From: JAQVIJ01 sp041287365
Lineage (GTDB): Bacteria > Desulfobacterota > Dissulfuribacteria > Dissulfuribacterales > DYLC01
NCBI GenBank assembly: GCA_041287365.1
Contig: JBEULL010000017.1
Location: forward strand, 186,001-250,000
Direction: 5' to 3'
DNA length: 64,000 bases
Shown: positions 62,614 through 64,000 of the stretch, piece by piece
How the letters are laid out: the number at the start of each line of letters is the position of its first letter
How positions within the stretch are numbered: position 1 is the stretch's first letter
Notes under the pieces: generated by a model
Seen by the model: the letters and a program-made list of their open reading frames with translations, nothing else
The model's database searches: none
Told to the model about the DNA's origin: nothing
Program-made: the position numbers and the translations under genes

Positions 62614-63516
62614 ATGAGCATTTCAACCTCAATTCACAATTCAACATCAACCATTCAGCGTTGCCTTTCCTATGCCTGGCTTTCAATAGGGGTTTCGGTA
62701 CTGACCATTCTGCTCAAGACTGTAGCATGGTTTTTGACTGGCTCTGTGGGCCTACTCTCGGATGCCATGGAGTCTCTGGTAAATCTGGTGGGCGCAATTA
62801 TGGCCTTGGCCATGCTGCACGTGGCATCCAGACCGGAGGATGAGGATCATGCCTATGGTCATGGCAAGGCCGAGTATTTCTCTGCAGGTCTTGAAGGCAT
62901 ACTGATTCTCGTCGCTGCCTTGCTTATAGCTTGGGCTGCCATCGAGCGTCTGCTGGCTCCAAGGGAGCTGGAACGGCTTGGCCTGGGGCTTGGAGTCTCT
63001 GTATTGGCGTCTCTTTTGAATTTAGGGGCTGCATTGATTCTTCTTAGGGCAGGCAAGATCCATGATTCCATCACATTAAGGGCTGATGCCCGGCATCTGC
63101 TTACGGATGTCTGGACCTCTGCAGGCGTGTTGCTCGGTGTGGGTTTGGTGAATGTCACCGGCTGGCTCTGGCTGGACCCTGTGGCGGCGTTGGTGGTGGC
63201 CGTTCAGATCGTGTGGACAGGTGTTAGCATACTGCGAGAGACAATAAACGGTTTGATGGATATTGCGTTATCATCAGAAGAGGTGGTTGCATTAAAGGAT
63301 ATCCTCCATAAGTATTGTCTGGAAGGACTGGAGTACCGTGAGCTACGCACTCGCCGGGCAGGGGCAAGACAGTTCATATCTTTTCATCTATTGGTGCCGG
63401 GGCATTGGAGTGTTCAGAAGAGTCATGAGATTACCGAGTGTGTCGAAAAGGAGATTTATCAAACGATGCCCAATGCCAGTGTGTTCATTCACGTAGAACC
63501 ATTGAAAATGGCATGA
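62614..63516 (+). CDS. Cation diffusion facilitator transporter
   Basis: 300 residues. Six membrane helices. Metal site residues in helix 2 (LLSDAMESLVNLVGA) and helix 5 (DARHLLTDVWTSAGV, the H-x-x-x-D pair), DEDHAYGHGKAEYF loop, and a C-terminal cytoplasmic ferredoxin-like domain (YRELRTRRAGARQFISFHLL). It exports Zn, Fe or similar divalent cations in exchange for protons. It starts on the base after the relBE remnant stop. Confidence 0.93.
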   Translation: MSISTSIHNSTSTIQRCLSYAWLSIGVSVLTILLKTVAWFLTGSVGLLSDAMESLVNLVGAIMALAMLHVASRPEDEDHAYGHGKAEYFSAGLEGILILVAALLIAWAAIERLLAPRELERLGLGLGVSVLASLLNLGAALILLRAGKIHDSITLRADARHLLTDVWTSAGVLLGVGLVNVTGWLWLDPVAALVVAVQIVWTGVSILRETINGLMDIALSSEEVVALKDILHKYCLEGLEYRELRTRRAGARQFISFHLLVPGHWSVQKSHEITECVEKEIYQTMPNASVFIHVEPLKMA

Positions 63517-63522
63517 GAACTA

Positions 63523-63558
63523 AGTCATTGCGCGAAGCGAAGCTACTAAGCAATCTCT
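63523..63558. repeat. Intergenic dispersed repeat (GTCATTGCG-type)
   Basis: AGTCATTGCGCGAAGCGAAG followed by CTACTAAGCAATCTCT. It resembles the short palindromic repeat (GTCATTGCGAG ... GAAGCAATCTC) that I know from many bacterial genomes, with ATTGC/GCAAT arms. Only one copy is seen here. Confidence 0.5.
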
Positions 63559-63577
63559 TATGAGGGATGGCAGAAGA

Positions 63578-63604
63578 TAGAGGTGAAGCGGCATTATGCC
63601 TCTA
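63578..63604 (-). terminator. Weak stem-loop after livG
   Basis: TAGAGG ... CCTCTA, six pairs around a 15-base loop, six bases downstream of the livG stop on the minus strand. There is no T run. Confidence 0.25.
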
Positions 63605-63609
63605 CTTCT

Positions 63610-64000
63610 TTATGCATTACCCAAATATGCGTCGATCACCGCCTTGTTGTGCTGTATATCGTGTGGTGTGCCTTCCGCCAGTTTCTGGCCGTAATTTAAG
63701 ACCAGAATGTGGTGGGACACATCCATGATGAGCCTCATGTTGTGCTCAACCAATAAGACTGTAATGTTGGCTTGCTGAATGGAACGAATCATGCTTACCA
63801 TCTCTCCGGTCTCCGTGTCGTTCAGCCCTGCCGCCGGTTCGTCCATTAGCAACAGTTTGGGGCGAGTGGCCAATGCCCGAGCTATCTCCAATTTTTTTAG
63901 AATGCCGTAGGGTAGGGCGGAGACAGGTCTTTCTGCTATGGAAGACAATCCACAGAATTCCAATGCCTCTTGTGCCATTTCCTTCAAACATCTTTCTTCC
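63610..64000 (-). CDS. livG: Branched-chain amino acid ABC transporter ATPase LivG, C-terminal part
   Basis: About 130 codons; the frame is open to the right edge, so the start and Walker A lie beyond it. Present: signature ALPYGILKKLEIARAL (LivG has LPYG in place of LSGG), Walker B KLLLMDEPAAGLN, switch His LLVEHNM, and the LivG ending LAEGTPHDIQHNKAVIDAYL. It drives import of leucine-type amino acids or related substrates together with LivF, LivH and LivM, which would be outside the window. Confidence 0.9.
   Translation of the reverse strand, partial: EERCLKEMAQEALEFCGLSSIAERPVSALPYGILKKLEIARALATRPKLLLMDEPAAGLNDTETGEMVSMIRSIQQANITVLLVEHNMRLIMDVSHHILVLNYGQKLAEGTPHDIQHNKAVIDAYLGNA

Noticed and set aside
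1..64000. CRISPR arrays, rRNA, tRNA genes, insertion sequences and prophage genes
   Set aside because: I looked for repeat-spacer patterns, tRNA-like T-arm motifs, transposases and integrases on both strands and saw none apart from the tRNA-like part of tmRNA.

Overview
The window looks like a chromosome segment of an anaerobic, motile Gram-negative deltaproteobacterium (Desulfobacterota). A Dissulfuribacter/Dissulfurimicrobium-like lineage is possible, but that is inference. The basis is the combination of a Desulfovibrio-type napMADGH cluster, NrfHA, a PilMNOP/MshL-type secretin system, several sigma-54 activators, DUF294/CBS and DnaQ-like pairs, and an ordinary proteobacterial flagellar cluster. 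Most genes sit in tightly packed operons with 1-11 base overlaps.

Layout. 1-8.9 kb: 3' part of clpB, a shared terminator, then a leftward group pilZ - RACo-like ASKHA protein - clpS - clpA - alpha-glucan phosphorylase. 9-19.9 kb: rightward flagellar basal-body/export operon (TPR protein, sigma-54 regulator, flgB, flgC, fliE, fliF, fliG, fliH, fliI, fliJ, motE-like). 19.9-23.6 kb: a scar region with a nuoE-like gene broken by an in-frame TGA, the first codons of a nuoF-like gene, an abrupt switch into a folC 3' fragment, a leftward modABC molybdate transporter of different base composition with a ModE-type operator, and a ruined Phd/YefM antitoxin. 23.8-24.1 kb: tmRNA. 24.2-28.3 kb: exonuclease/CBS-DUF294 pair and an NtrC-type regulator. 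28.3-33.7 kb: lepA - pilD - AAA+ regulator without GAFTGA - GalT/HIT-like protein. 33.9-40.6 kb: pilM, pilN, pilO, pilP, an STN/TPR protein, an MshL-type secretin and nikR. 40.6-43.5 kb: M48 protease, a small membrane protein and an HhH-GPD glycosylase. 43.5-53.2 kb: a leftward block with a sensor kinase, radA and a complete nitrate-to-ammonia operon (nrfH, nrfA, napM, napA, napD, napG, napH). 53.3-57.4 kb: periplasmic rhodanese, a secreted EF-hand-like repeat protein with a candidate sigma-54 promoter, a GspE/PilB ATPase and a YkgJ-type protein. 57.5-60.5 kb: dxs - ispA - xseB. 60.6-64 kb: acyltransferase, cvpA, thioesterase, a fused relB/relE remnant, a cation diffusion facilitator and the end of livG.

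How they work together. NapA reduces nitrate in the periplasm and NrfHA takes nitrite to ammonium. There is no napC or napB, so NrfH, NapGH and the tetraheme NapM must carry electrons from quinol. The modABC genes would supply molybdenum for NapA. PilMNOP, the secretin, PilD and possibly the GspE/PilB ATPase make up most of a type IV pilus assembly machine, but no pilin gene is visible. The least ordinary observations are the recombination scar at 20.4 kb, the in-frame antitoxin-toxin fusion at 62.4 kb, the NrfA with substituted calcium ligands, the sigma-54-family AAA+ protein that has lost its sigma-contact loop, and the EF-hand protein with tandem 20-bp-spaced upstream repeats.
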